From Thermohalobacter berrensis (lineage in GTDB: Bacteria > Bacillota > Clostridia > Tissierellales > Thermohalobacteraceae): a stretch of 64,000 nucleotides of DNA. The notes under the pieces are model-generated. The model was given only the letters and a program-made list of their open reading frames with translations. It was not told where the DNA came from and ran no database searches. The stretch is taken from positions 1-64,000 of the forward strand of contig NZ_MCIB01000037.1 of assembly GCF_003609645.1 (NCBI RefSeq), written 5' to 3'. Positions 9,881 through 18,563 of this stretch are shown here, piece after piece; the stretch's first letter is position 1; every line of letters starts with the position of its first letter. The position numbers and the translations under genes are program-made.

Positions 9881-10151
9881 ATGAAATTTGTGTTAGTTTT
9901 TATTTAGCCAAATTGTTCATTTAATAGGAAAAAAAAGAGAATTACCGATCAATATTAACACTGAAGAATGTAAGAAATGTAGAAAATGTATAAATGAGTG
10001 TCCAGTTGGAGCTATAAGCATAGACGATAGTATAGGTATAGATTTTAACAAATGTATTCATTGTTATCACTGTGTATCTACATGTCCCTTTAAAGCTGTA
10101 GAAAGTCCAATAGAAAAACTAGATGAAATGATAAGTATAAACAAAAAATAA
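9881..10151 (+). pseudogene. decayed ferredoxin (EFR1-like flavodoxin/ferredoxin remnant)
   Basis: One base after the TetR stop, an ATG opens MKFVLVFI and hits TAG. In another frame, without a usable start codon, the sequence encodes IGKKRELPINI followed by two complete 2[4Fe-4S] ferredoxin motifs, CKKCRKCINECP and CIHCYHCVSTCP, up to TAA at 10149-10151. A short N-terminus like that of EFR1 flavodoxins joined to a C-terminal ferredoxin suggests that the middle was deleted with a frame change. Alternatively it is a ferredoxin fragment. The cysteines are intact, so decay is recent. Confidence 0.65.
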
Positions 10152-10242
10152 TTGGAATGGAAGAACTAAAAAATAAAATAATAGTTTAAAAGTGGAAGTA
10201 AATTTAATTTTTACAATAGTTAATTGAGGGGGATATATTATT

Positions 10243-11061
10243 ATGGTTAAAAATTTAAAAAGTTCTTTTAAAAGGATAATCTATTTTTTTATAATTTCTC
10301 ATGGTATTCCATTTTTAATGACTGGAATATTTATGATGCTAGAAAAATCAATTTATATATCTAATCCGATTTTTAGTGGATTAATATATATTGGCTTACT
10401 AAGTCCAACATATGCTGCATTATTTGTTATATATACCTTCTATAATAAAAAAGAAAGGAAAGAATATTGGATAAGTACTATTGATTTTAAACGGATACCA
10501 GTAAAATGGTATTTAATAATTATTAGTTTTCCAATTTTAATAAGATTTTTGGGTTCCATTATTGATGCTGGATTTGTATTTAATAATATTGAATTTAAAA
10601 TATCGACCCATATGACCTTAACCTATGGAATTACATTATTATTTTTTGGGCCGATACCTGAAGAACTAGGTTGGAGGGGTGTTGCATTACCAGAGCTACA
10701 AAAAAAGTTTGGTTTTACTATAGCTGTGTTATTCCTTGGTTTTATGTGGGCTACTTGGCATGTACCTTTATTTTTTATTAAAGGTACATATCAATATCAG
10801 TTAGGATTATTTAGTCCTTCATTTTGGAATTTCATGTTTGGTGCTTTTTCTATCTCTGTTATTTATGGGGTTATTTACAATAAAACCAATAAGAGTATTT
10901 TGGCAGTTATCCTATTTCATTACTTTGGTAATTTAACAGGGGAAACCTTTGTAACAACATTTAATGCAGGGATAGTATCAACAGTTTTACAGGGACTAGT
11001 AGCATTAGCCTGTATAATATATTATAGAAACAAGAATATGACAGGGGCACATTTCGTTTAA
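10243..11061 (+). CDS. CPBP-family intramembrane metalloprotease
   Basis: A 272-residue membrane protein of the CAAX-protease/bacteriocin-processing (Abi) family. The three family motifs are present: PEELGWRG (Glu-Glu), FMWATWHVPLFF (His) and ILFHYFGN (His), which are predicted to form the catalytic site within the membrane. About seven to eight hydrophobic helices are seen. A GAGGGGGA ribosome site precedes ATG 10243. Members often protect against or process peptides, or act in stress responses. No peptide gene is next to it, so the substrate is unknown. Confidence 0.88.
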   Translation: MVKNLKSSFKRIIYFFIISHGIPFLMTGIFMMLEKSIYISNPIFSGLIYIGLLSPTYAALFVIYTFYNKKERKEYWISTIDFKRIPVKWYLIIISFPILIRFLGSIIDAGFVFNNIEFKISTHMTLTYGITLLFFGPIPEELGWRGVALPELQKKFGFTIAVLFLGFMWATWHVPLFFIKGTYQYQLGLFSPSFWNFMFGAFSISVIYGVIYNKTNKSILAVILFHYFGNLTGETFVTTFNAGIVSTVLQGLVALACIIYYRNKNMTGAHFV

Positions 11062-11106
11062 CATATTCGATTTATAAAAGAGTGATATGACGTGTTTGGT
11101 GATGTG

Positions 11107-11136
11107 AGTCAGAAGATTATCTTCTGGCTAATTTTT
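11107..11136 (+). terminator. terminator after the CPBP protease gene
   Basis: Stem AGTCAGAAGA/TCTTCTGGCT with a tight loop, followed by AATTTTTT. Confidence 0.7.
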
Positions 11137-11280
11137 TACTTAGTATGAATTTAAATTGAAAGAGTAGCTGCATATACAAGAAAAAGATCTAAGGCTAAAA
11201 ACACAAAAGAATAAAAATTAAAGGTAAAAAGAAGTTAATGTAGAAGTTATCTATACTGGGTAAAAATTAAGGGGGATTTT

Positions 11281-11841
11281 ATGAAAATATGTATATTTTA
11301 TTATGATGGATTTTGTGAATTTGAGGTTGTTTTGAGTGCATTAATATTTAGGGATAATCATTTTACAGTAGCATTAGAAAATCGTGTATATATAAGTGAA
11401 GAAAAACAAAAGTATTTACCTGATAAAACTATCGATGAACTTAATCCTGATGAAATTGACCTTTTTATTATTCCAGGAGGAAATCCTAAATACTTGTATA
11501 CTAATCTTAAGCTTAAAAATTTTATTAATGAGTTAAACAAAAGGAATAAATTTGTTGCAGGTATATGTGCAGGAACATATCTTATGGCAAGATATGGTCT
11601 GCTTAAGGGTAAAAGATGTACTGGAGATTCATCTGGCCTTCAAGAGAACAAAGAGTATATTGATTTGTTTAAGGATGCAGTTATCACAAAGGAAGATGTA
11701 GTTGTTGATGGAAATATTGTTACATCTACTGGTCAAGCCTTTATTGAATTTACCTTTGAGTTATGTAAATTAATGGGTATATATGAAAATAATGATGAAG
11801 CCTTAATGGATTATAGATGGTTTAAAAATATTAAGCAGTAA
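11281..11841 (+). CDS. DJ-1/PfpI-family protein
   Basis: A 186-residue class I glutamine-amidotransferase-like protein. The N-terminus MKICIFYYDGFCEFE and IPGGNPK fit the DJ-1/PfpI fold, and the nucleophile elbow VAGICAGTYLMA carries the conserved Cys with the upstream Gly/Ile. Family members are chaperones, deglycases, proteases or isocyanide hydratases, so the activity cannot be fixed from sequence. It has its own ribosome site (AAGGGGG) and is monocistronic. Confidence 0.85.
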   Translation: MKICIFYYDGFCEFEVVLSALIFRDNHFTVALENRVYISEEKQKYLPDKTIDELNPDEIDLFIIPGGNPKYLYTNLKLKNFINELNKRNKFVAGICAGTYLMARYGLLKGKRCTGDSSGLQENKEYIDLFKDAVITKEDVVVDGNIVTSTGQAFIEFTFELCKLMGIYENNDEALMDYRWFKNIKQ

Positions 11842-11940
11842 AGATTAAGAATGTTATCACATCATGGTGTCCAATGACTGCAATAAATGCAGATTATCGT
11901 GTAATAAGATTAATACAAAACTATTCCAAATAAAAAAATT

Positions 11941-11971
11941 GAAGGAGTCCATTTAACAGACTCCTTCTTTT
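11941..11971. terminator. bidirectional terminator
   Basis: GAAGGAGTC/GACTCCTTC stem, 9-base loop, T-rich on the plus side and with a seven-T run on the minus side. It serves the PfpI-like gene and the small minus-strand peptide gene. Confidence 0.8.
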
Positions 11972-11986
11972 ACATTTTACTCTGAT

Positions 11987-12106
11987 TTAGTATCTACCAA
12001 AACCATATGGCATAAATAATATAACTAGTAGTAGGAAGAAGAATAACAATTCACTACTGTCACCACATCCACCTAAGCCACCTAAGAATCCTTTATTTTC
12101 GGACAT
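11987..12106 (-). CDS. 39-residue Gly-rich membrane peptide, possible sporulation protein
   Basis: Short gene: ATG at 12106 preceded by a perfect AGGAGG, stop at 11987. The peptide has a Gly-rich head (GFLGGLGGCGDSS) and one strongly hydrophobic helix (LLFFFLLLVILF) ending PYGFGRY. This layout resembles the tiny YjcZ/SscA-type spore proteins of Bacilli and Clostridia, but I cannot assign a family firmly. The ribosome site and the following terminator support a real gene. Confidence 0.65.
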   Translation of the reverse strand: MSENKGFLGGLGGCGDSSELLFFFLLLVILFMPYGFGRY

Positions 12107-12335
12107 TATAATCCTCCTTTCATAACCCTTTTAGCTTATTGAGTCAACATTATCCTTTGCTAATAACATAATATGAATTACGAGTTTATTTGTTACAAAG
12201 CTGCTAAAACAATATAAAAGTTATAATTATTAAAAAGTTATTTATAGATAATATAATTTTGATTATGTGATTTAATAAAGTTAACTTTAAATTTTCCTAA
12301 AATATCTAAGTAAATGTAAATTAGGAGGACTTTGT

Positions 12336-12824
12336 ATGAAGGAAAACAAATGTAAACAATCTTGCTGAGAGAATAGTACAAAATCTACTAGTTTAGTAGA
12401 AAATAAAGTATGTCCCCTTTGCAATATAGAGGGAATAGAGGTAAAAGATATAACAGTAAAAAATATGGTTAATGAAGATCTAGTAGAAAAAATAAATACT
12501 GATATATATTGTTTATGTGTTAATGAAGATTGCAATGTTGCCTATTACAATAACAAAATAAAAACAATTATTAGAACAGAAGAGATAAAAGTACCTATAT
12601 GGTTTAAGAAAAACGCTGATCCTAAATATATTTGTTATTGTAATAAAGTAACAGAAGAAGATATTGTTAATGCTATAAAAGAAAAGAATGCTAAGAATAT
12701 TAAGGATATTATAAAGATAACTGGAGCTATGAGAAATAATAATTGTGAAATAAATCATCCAACAGGAAAGTGTTGTAGCTCTGTAATCCAACAAACTATA
12801 AACAGGGTACTTAAAGATTATTGA
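12336..12824 (+). CDS. CopZ-like zinc/[2Fe-2S] metallochaperone, probable selenoprotein (in-frame TGA)
   Basis: ATG 12336 has AGGAGG seven bases upstream. Reading runs KENKCKQSC then TGA at 12366-12368 (codon 11), then 151 more codons in the same frame. The body matches the N-terminal domain of Archaeoglobus CopZ: CPLC, then CLCVNEDC, then YICYCNKVTEEDI and CEINHPTGKCC, a BFD-like fold holding zinc and a [2Fe-2S] cluster. Without readthrough the next ATG (12465) would lose CPLC and the N-terminus. Many relatives have a Cys-Cys near the start; here it would be Cys-Sec. A perfect hairpin TCTACTA-GTT-TAGTAGA begins 15 bases after TGA with G first in the loop, as in bacterial SECIS elements. Readthrough is inferred. 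Confidence 0.72.
12384..12400 (+). promoter_or_regulatory. candidate bacterial SECIS stem-loop
   Basis: Seven-bp perfect stem with loop GTT, apical loop 22 bases after the in-frame TGA. The position and the leading G of the loop fit known bacterial selenocysteine insertion elements. Confidence 0.6.
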
Positions 12825-12975
12825 ACTAGTATTTAATATAAAAAATTATATGGAGTATTCTGCCTAAATTCTAATTTTTGTTATCACAAAATCTTCACAC
12901 TAACTGTCTATAATATAATTACTAAAGGGGAAAAATAAAAAAGAGCCATCTATTTTAAATGAAAGGGGAAGTGAA

Positions 12976-13692
12976 ATGAAAAATCCCAAAATTAAGATGG
13001 TAACTACAGTATTGATTGTAGTTTTAGTTTTAACTATAGGTGTAACTGCTTTGGCAAATAATTTAAACAATGAAAATTTTATTAGATATAGCAGAAAATT
13101 GGGGATATCTCAAGAATACAACAAACATGATGGGTATATGAAATATATACTTGACGAATTAGTAGAAGAAGGTAAAATAACACAAAATAAAGCTGACACT
13201 ATATTAGAGTATATAGAAAAAAGAGTAAAAGAGAAAAAAGAAATGAATAAGCAAAAAAGAAAATATAATAAAAAAAGATTAAGCTTAAGGATAAATATAT
13301 TACAAGAGTTAGAAGAAAAAGGCATAATAACTAACGAAGAAGCACAAGCAATTAGAGAAAAGCAAAAAGAGCTAAGAGATAAAAAATTAACCAGATTTTT
13401 AAATAAATTAGTTGATAATGGAATAATTGAGGAACAAGATGTAGGAAAGATTAGGGTATATATAGAAAATAAAAGAGAAGAAAAAAGAAAAGAACTGGAA
13501 AAAATAAAAAATATGACAGTAGAAGAAAAAAGAGAACACTTTAAAAATCATAAAAAAAGAAAAATAGATATAATTGACCAAATGATTCAAGATAAGATTA
13601 TAACTGAAGAACAAGGAGAAAAAATAAGAAAAATTCTACCAAGAAAAAAATTTAAAAAGCATAAGTGTAGACCTCGTGGCAAAAAACAGTAA
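12976..13692 (+). CDS. secreted or membrane-anchored helical-repeat protein (DUF2680-like)
   Basis: A 238-residue protein with an N-terminal membrane or signal segment (about residues 8-28) and an extremely Lys/Glu-rich remainder. Four repeats of about 28 residues can be aligned, each of the form LDELVEEGKITQNKADTI with a hydrophobic helix, a GxIT turn and a second helix; repeat 4 is DQMIQDKIITEEQGEKI. This helical hairpin resembles DUF2680/YckD-type repeats. The C-terminus is very basic (KKFKKHKCRPRGKKQ). Function unknown; cell-surface or nucleic-acid contact is possible from charge alone. Confidence 0.6.
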   Translation: MKNPKIKMVTTVLIVVLVLTIGVTALANNLNNENFIRYSRKLGISQEYNKHDGYMKYILDELVEEGKITQNKADTILEYIEKRVKEKKEMNKQKRKYNKKRLSLRINILQELEEKGIITNEEAQAIREKQKELRDKKLTRFLNKLVDNGIIEEQDVGKIRVYIENKREEKRKELEKIKNMTVEEKREHFKNHKKRKIDIIDQMIQDKIITEEQGEKIRKILPRKKFKKHKCRPRGKKQ

Positions 13693-13740
13693 AAAAGATC
13701 TTCGAAAAATTTGATAACAAGAAAAATTAGTAATATTTTG

Positions 13741-13769
13741 AGCCCTTGTAATAATGCAAGGGCTTTTTG
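13741..13769 (+). terminator. terminator after the helical-repeat gene
   Basis: AGCCCTTG/CAAGGGCT stem with an 8-base loop, followed by TTTT. Confidence 0.8.
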
Positions 13770-13771
13770 AC

Positions 13772-14041
13772 CAACTAACCTATTGGTATTCTCAAGATGA
13801 GAGGGCATAAAAGTATTATAAAAAATTAGGTATGAAAGAAATAGAAAGACACTGGCAGTTTAGTGTTTTTCCTACAGAAGAACAAAAGAAAATGTTTAAA
13901 AAAGATGGATTTGATTGTTGGCAAATGAGGGGCTCTTGTGCAATAAATGATTTTGAAAAAGTAAAGAAAAAATATAATTTGATAGAAGAAGATGATGCAT
14001 TAAAACCAAGGGTTTGTATTGGATATGAGTATATATTTTAA
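13772..14041 (+). pseudogene. C-terminal remnant of a GNAT-type acetyltransferase
   Basis: The frame encodes LTYWYSQDERA, then TAA at 13808-13810, then KYYKKLGMKEIERHWQF and about 60 more residues to TAA 14041. The segment around the stop is a typical GNAT acetyl-CoA helix (DERAxKYYKKLGM), so a sense codon has become TAA and the N-terminal half is missing. A terminator hairpin abuts the 5' end. An ATG at 13832 could start a 69-residue product but has no convincing ribosome site and would not fold as a GNAT. Confidence 0.6.
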
Positions 14042-14139
14042 AAATAAATTCATAAAAAATCGTGCAATTAAAGGATTGTTATAATATAATAGAGAAGATT
14101 ATATTATTAAGAATTGTATTTGCTTGGGGGAAGTAATTA

Positions 14140-15072
14140 ATGGCTAAGAATAATAAAAAAATTTATTTATTAATGACTATGGCAGCTTTATTTTGGGCTG
14201 GAGCATTTATTGCAGGTAAACTAGGAGTAAATGAATTATCCCCTATATCCCTAACCTTTTTTAGGTTTTTCTTTGCATCAATAATTATCTTTTTTGTAAT
14301 GGTAAAATACGAAAAAAAGAACTGGAGACTAAAAGGTAAGGATTGGATTCCTGTAATTATTACTGGAGTTGTAGGGATGGTAGGTTATCATATTTTCTTT
14401 TTTACTGCACTAAAGTATACTCAAGCAAGTAATGCTTCAATATTAGCTGCCACTAATCCAATAGTTACGGCAGTATTAGCGTCATATTTTATCAATGAAA
14501 AACTAGTGATAAAAAGAATAATAATTTTAATATTAGCGCTAATAGGAGTCATTTTAACAATAACTAATTGGAATATAAAAACATTAGTTAATTTCACCTT
14601 TAATAAAGGTGATTTAATAATGTTAGTAGCTGTTACTTGTTGGGCTACATACTCTGTAATTGTTAAGAAAATAATGGATAGATATAGTCCTTTAATCCTA
14701 ACAACCTATAGTTTTATTGTATGTACAGTAGTTTTATTTCCATTTGTAATAAGGGAATTTTTACAGATTAGTATTTTTGATATTTCAATTAAAGGTTGGT
14801 TACCTGTAGTTTATATGGCTATATTCCCAACAGTAATAGGATATTTGATCCAGCAGATGGCTATTAAAGAGATTGGAGTTAGCAGGGCAGCAATTTTTAT
14901 TAATCTAGTTCCTGTATTTTCAGTAATTTTAGCAGCAATTATTCTTAATGAAAAATTAGGATATTTAAGACTTATTAGTGGTTTTATGATAGTTTTAGCA
15001 GTATACCTTAATTCACAGATAAAAGAAGAAGCTCCTAAAAAGGTAAGGAAGGTATCCAGTACTAATATATAA
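14140..15072 (+). CDS. EamA/DMT-family transporter
   Basis: A 310-residue inner-membrane protein with ten predicted helices in two EamA repeats (about residues 10-138 and 152-292). The first helix, FWAGAFIAGKLGV, and ASNASILAATNPIVTAVLA are typical, with the matching repeat IGVSRAAIFINLVPVFSVILA. Drug/metabolite exporters of this type move amino acids or other metabolites; substrate unknown. A promoter-like TTATAATATAAT lies about 50 bases upstream. Monocistronic. Confidence 0.85.
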   Translation: MAKNNKKIYLLMTMAALFWAGAFIAGKLGVNELSPISLTFFRFFFASIIIFFVMVKYEKKNWRLKGKDWIPVIITGVVGMVGYHIFFFTALKYTQASNASILAATNPIVTAVLASYFINEKLVIKRIIILILALIGVILTITNWNIKTLVNFTFNKGDLIMLVAVTCWATYSVIVKKIMDRYSPLILTTYSFIVCTVVLFPFVIREFLQISIFDISIKGWLPVVYMAIFPTVIGYLIQQMAIKEIGVSRAAIFINLVPVFSVILAAIILNEKLGYLRLISGFMIVLAVYLNSQIKEEAPKKVRKVSSTNI

Positions 15073-15201
15073 ATTAAGGGACAACAAACTATGGTATAAT
15101 AGGTTCTAAGGGATCAAAATTAATTTACAGTTAAGAGCAATTTGTGATTAAAAAATATAATGATATATAATATGTTTAAATACTATACAATAAATGGTTT
15201 T

Positions 15202-15243
15202 AAAAAAGCTGTGGATGAATAGTATTCATCTACAGCTTTTTTT
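15202..15243 (+). terminator. long hairpin in the leader of the DEAD-box helicase gene
   Basis: Extended stem AAAAAAGCTGTGGATGAAT with its partner and TTTTTTT, ending only 31 bases before the helicase ATG. It can end a short upstream transcript or act as an attenuator in the helicase leader. Confidence 0.6.
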
Positions 15244-15273
15244 AATAATAATAAATTAAAGTGAGGTAATAAT

Positions 15274-16857
15274 ATGAAAACAGTACAGTTTGACAAGTTA
15301 CAAATATCTAAGAAACTAAAAAGAGCTATTAAAGATATGGGATTTGAGGAGGCAACGCCAATACAGACTAAATCTATACCTAAAATACTAAGTGGTAAAG
15401 ATATAGTAGGACAGGCACAAACAGGAACAGGAAAAACAGCTTCCTTTGGAATTCCTATATTAGAGATGATAGACTCTAATAACAAAAACGTGCAAGCTTT
15501 AGTTTTATGTCCTACTAGGGAATTAGCAATCCAAGTTGCTGAAGAGATAAGAAGACTGGCAAAATATATTAAAGGAATTAAAATATTACCTATTTACGGA
15601 GGACAACCAATTAGTCGGCAAATACACCCATTAAAAAAAGGAGTTCAGATAGTTATAGGAACACCAGGTAGAGTTATGGATCACATGAGACGTAAAACAT
15701 TAAAGTTAACTAATCTTAGAATGGCAGTTCTTGATGAAGCAGATGAAATGTTAAACATGGGATTTAGAGAAGACATAGAAACAATTTTGAAGGCTACACC
15801 AACAGATAGACAGACTATTTTATTTTCAGCCACTATGCCTAAAGCTATCTTAGAAATAGCTAAAATATATCAAAATAAGCCTGAAATTATAAAAGTAGTG
15901 CATAAAAAGTTAACTGTTCCAAGCATAGAACAATACTACTTTGAAATGAAGAGAAGAAATAAATTTGAAGTCCTAACTCGATTGATAGATATACACAATC
16001 CAAAGCTATCATTAGTATTTTGTAATACAAAAAAGCAGGTTGATGAACTAGTACTTCGCTTACAGGGAAGGGGATATTTTGCAGATGGCCTTCATGGTGA
16101 TATGAAGCAAAGACAAAGAGATAGGGTAATGAATAGCTTTAGAATGGGAAATACTGAGGTCTTAGTTGCAACAGATGTAGCAGCTAGAGGTATAGATGTA
16201 GACAATATAGAAATAGTATTTAATTATGATGTTCCACAGGATGAGGAATACTATGTTCATAGGATTGGACGTACAGGTAGAGCAGGAAAAACTGGCAAAG
16301 CTTTTACATTTGTTGTAGGGAAGGAAATATATAAGCTAAAGAATATACAGAAGTATACAAAAACCAAAATAAAAAGAGAACGTATACCTTCTATAAGAGA
16401 AGTAGAAGAAAGTAAAGCCTATATTTTATTAGATAAAATAACACATATTATAGAAAAGGAAAACTTAAGTAATGAAGCTAGTATTATTGAAAAACTTTTA
16501 GATGAAGATTACACAGCTATTGATATAGCTGCAGCATTATTAAAAATTAATATGGGAAAAAATCAGGAAAATAGCCAAGAAGATGAATTGCAGTTTAAAA
16601 ATACCGGAGCAGAACCTGGTATGGTAAGGTTATTTATTAACATTGGCAAAAACAAAAAAATAAAACCAAGGGACATACTAGGGTCAATAACTGATGAAAC
16701 AAGTATTCCGGGAAAATTAATTGGAAGTATTGATATATATAGTAAATATACATTTGTAGAGATACCTAAGGAGTATGCAAAAAAAGTATTAAAAGTTATG
16801 AAAAATAATACAATAAAGGGGAAAAAGGTGAATATAGAATTAGCAAACGCTAGGTGA
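15274..16857 (+). CDS. DEAD-box ATP-dependent RNA helicase with DbpA-type RNA-binding tail
   Basis: A 527-residue cytoplasmic RNA helicase. All motifs can be read: Q motif (GFEEATPIQ), I (AQTGTGKT), Ia (PTRELAIQ), GTPGR, II (DEAD, residues 155-158 region), III (SAT), and in domain 2 TDVAARGIDV and HRIGRTGRAGKTG. Residues from about 445 form a DbpA/CsdA-like RRM domain (MVRLFINIGKNKKIKPRDILGSI), which targets structured RNA such as rRNA. It resembles CshA/DeaD proteins used in ribosome assembly and cold adaptation. It has its own hairpin-bearing leader. Confidence 0.92.
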   Translation: MKTVQFDKLQISKKLKRAIKDMGFEEATPIQTKSIPKILSGKDIVGQAQTGTGKTASFGIPILEMIDSNNKNVQALVLCPTRELAIQVAEEIRRLAKYIKGIKILPIYGGQPISRQIHPLKKGVQIVIGTPGRVMDHMRRKTLKLTNLRMAVLDEADEMLNMGFREDIETILKATPTDRQTILFSATMPKAILEIAKIYQNKPEIIKVVHKKLTVPSIEQYYFEMKRRNKFEVLTRLIDIHNPKLSLVFCNTKKQVDELVLRLQGRGYFADGLHGDMKQRQRDRVMNSFRMGNTEVLVATDVAARGIDVDNIEIVFNYDVPQDEEYYVHRIGRTGRAGKTGKAFTFVVGKEIYKLKNIQKYTKTKIKRERIPSIREVEESKAYILLDKITHIIEKENLSNEASIIEKLLDEDYTAIDIAAALLKINMGKNQENSQEDELQFKNTGAEPGMVRLFINIGKNKKIKPRDILGSITDETSIPGKLIGSIDIYSKYTFVEIPKEYAKKVLKVMKNNTIKGKKVNIELANAR

Positions 16858-16860
16858 TAA

Positions 16861-16895
16861 TGAGTCAAGGGATGGTCCTTTGACTCATTTTTTTT
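16861..16895 (+). terminator. terminator after the helicase gene
   Basis: TGAGTCAAGGG/CCTTTGACTCA stem followed by eight T. Confidence 0.85.
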
Positions 16896-17182
16896 ACTTA
16901 AAGAGGAAAAACATTGTCGTTATGGAATTAATAGGTATATAATTAACTTTTATTTATGTTAATTATATATTGAAAGGAGAAACAAAATGAGTAAATATAG
17001 TAAAACATTATTACAATAATTTTAAAGTACTTATAAGAGGAGGCTAAAAATGGAATTGATAATAGATTATTAATAGAGATAGGACAACAAATTATATTGG
17101 AAAGTTTATAGACAAAAGGGATTTGTATTTTATTAAAAAGGCAAAAGGAATTATCTTTCAAATTAGATTAAGGGGGTAGGGG
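16896..17182 (+). other. intergenic stretch with two tiny reading frames
   Basis: Holds ATG 16987 (MSKYSKTLLQ, ten codons) with AAAGGAG, and ATG 17050 (MELIIDY, seven codons) with GAGGAGG. The sequence after them also reads GIDNRLLIEIGQQIILESL in another frame, so this may be a small decayed gene before the YpeB-like gene. Alternatively they are leader peptides. I cannot decide. Confidence 0.3.
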
Positions 17183-18493
17183 ATGAAAAAGAAACGTAAA
17201 ATCATACAATTTACAATTTATATTATATTTTTAATGGCTTCTAATTATTTCATTACAGGATACATAGAGCTACAACAAGAGATGAACAGACAATTAAGGT
17301 TTACCTTTTTGGATTTTCAATATGCTTTAGAGGAATTAAATCAAGAGATTGCAGAAATCATGTTATCAAGTGAAAATCTTGATAGGTTTATCTATAATAA
17401 AGAAATATTAGATAGAAAAAAACTATATATTTTTGAAGATACTAATTGGAAAAGTTTCCGTAAACATAAAAAGGCTATAAAAGAGAGTTATTTAGATGAT
17501 GTTTTAATAGACGCAAATAAAAATATTTATCAAATATTGAAGGATGAACACATAAGTAATAGAGAAAGAAAATATTTAAATACTTTATTTTCTTTTAATA
17601 AGAAGTTAATCCAATTACAAAATGAATTCCTTGAAAGTTTCGGTAGTTATTCAAATAGAAAATACTATAAAGGAGATATATTTGTTAGTTTTTCAGAAAA
17701 GGCAGATGAGATATTAAAAGAAGATAAATATACTATATTAAAAGTATATAAAGATGAATTAGAAAATAAAAATGTGGTAAGTGTAGAAGAAGTAAGGGAA
17801 ATATCTAAAAAAATTATGGCAAAGTTAGGACTTGGGGATGTAGAACTATCCTTTGATTCTAAAAGACAAGATGATAGTAATAAGTATGTATTCAATAAAT
17901 ATACAACTACAGAGTTACTTTCTAATGAAGGAGTACCCTATGAAGTTACCTATAATAAATTAAATAATACAGTTTATGTTTTACTTCGTATACAAAATAA
18001 CCCAAATATAGAACATTCCAAAGAAAAAATGGAACAAATAGCCAATGAAATCGTCAAAAATTTTAATGATGGGAGCTATGTTAATTATAAAAAAACTATT
18101 TATTATAGTGGTGATAAGCTGGAGACAATAATCTATGACTATATAAAGAAAATTAATGATATCTATGATGAAACAAAGAGATTTAGTATGAGAATTAATA
18201 AATACGGTAAATTATCTAGTTTTGAAATAGGAAATGTGTTAGATGATAAAGAAATTCCTATTCCTAAGGTTACAAAAGATGAAATAATTTCTAAATATAA
18301 AGGAGAATACCCTATTAAAGATTGTATTTTAATAAGAAATATAGATGGTCATTTAGAATATGAGGCACATGTTAATTTTAATGGTGAAACCTACTCTATA
18401 GTATATGATGCTATCACAGGAAAGAAGAAATATATAAGCCCTAAAGTTAGAAATTATGGACATTTTTCTGAAGAAATTATTAGTAGGGAATAA
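17183..18493 (+). CDS. YpeB-like germination/sporulation protein
   Basis: A 436-residue protein with one N-terminal membrane helix (about residues 8-26), then a long helical region and a C-terminal half made of PepSY-like alpha/beta units; the last, HVNFNGETYSIVYDAITGKKKYI, is the clearest. This layout and length match YpeB, a forespore inner-membrane protein that stabilises the cortex-lytic enzyme SleB in Bacilli. No sleB is next to it here; the upstream DNA has only tiny frames. Identification rests on architecture rather than strong motifs. Confidence 0.5.
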   Translation: MKKKRKIIQFTIYIIFLMASNYFITGYIELQQEMNRQLRFTFLDFQYALEELNQEIAEIMLSSENLDRFIYNKEILDRKKLYIFEDTNWKSFRKHKKAIKESYLDDVLIDANKNIYQILKDEHISNRERKYLNTLFSFNKKLIQLQNEFLESFGSYSNRKYYKGDIFVSFSEKADEILKEDKYTILKVYKDELENKNVVSVEEVREISKKIMAKLGLGDVELSFDSKRQDDSNKYVFNKYTTTELLSNEGVPYEVTYNKLNNTVYVLLRIQNNPNIEHSKEKMEQIANEIVKNFNDGSYVNYKKTIYYSGDKLETIIYDYIKKINDIYDETKRFSMRINKYGKLSSFEIGNVLDDKEIPIPKVTKDEIISKYKGEYPIKDCILIRNIDGHLEYEAHVNFNGETYSIVYDAITGKKKYISPKVRNYGHFSEEIISRE

Positions 18494-18530
18494 AATTAAA
18501 TATTATAATACTTTTATATGGCTAAAAATA

Positions 18531-18563
18531 GAGAGTCAAGGATTATCCTTGACTCTCTATTTT
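18531..18563. terminator. bidirectional terminator
   Basis: GAGAGTCAAGGA/TCCTTGACTCTC perfect 12-bp stem with a 3-base loop and T-rich flanks on both sides, between convergent genes. Confidence 0.85.

Noticed and set aside
11842..11940. Short frame with DCNKCRLSC downstream of the PfpI-like gene
   Set aside because: No ribosome site, runs through the terminator hairpin, and no recognisable fold.
13587..13808. Minus-strand frame over the terminator and acetyltransferase remnant
   Set aside because: Overlaps a coding gene and a terminator, without start signals; the plus-strand GNAT remnant explains the sequence.
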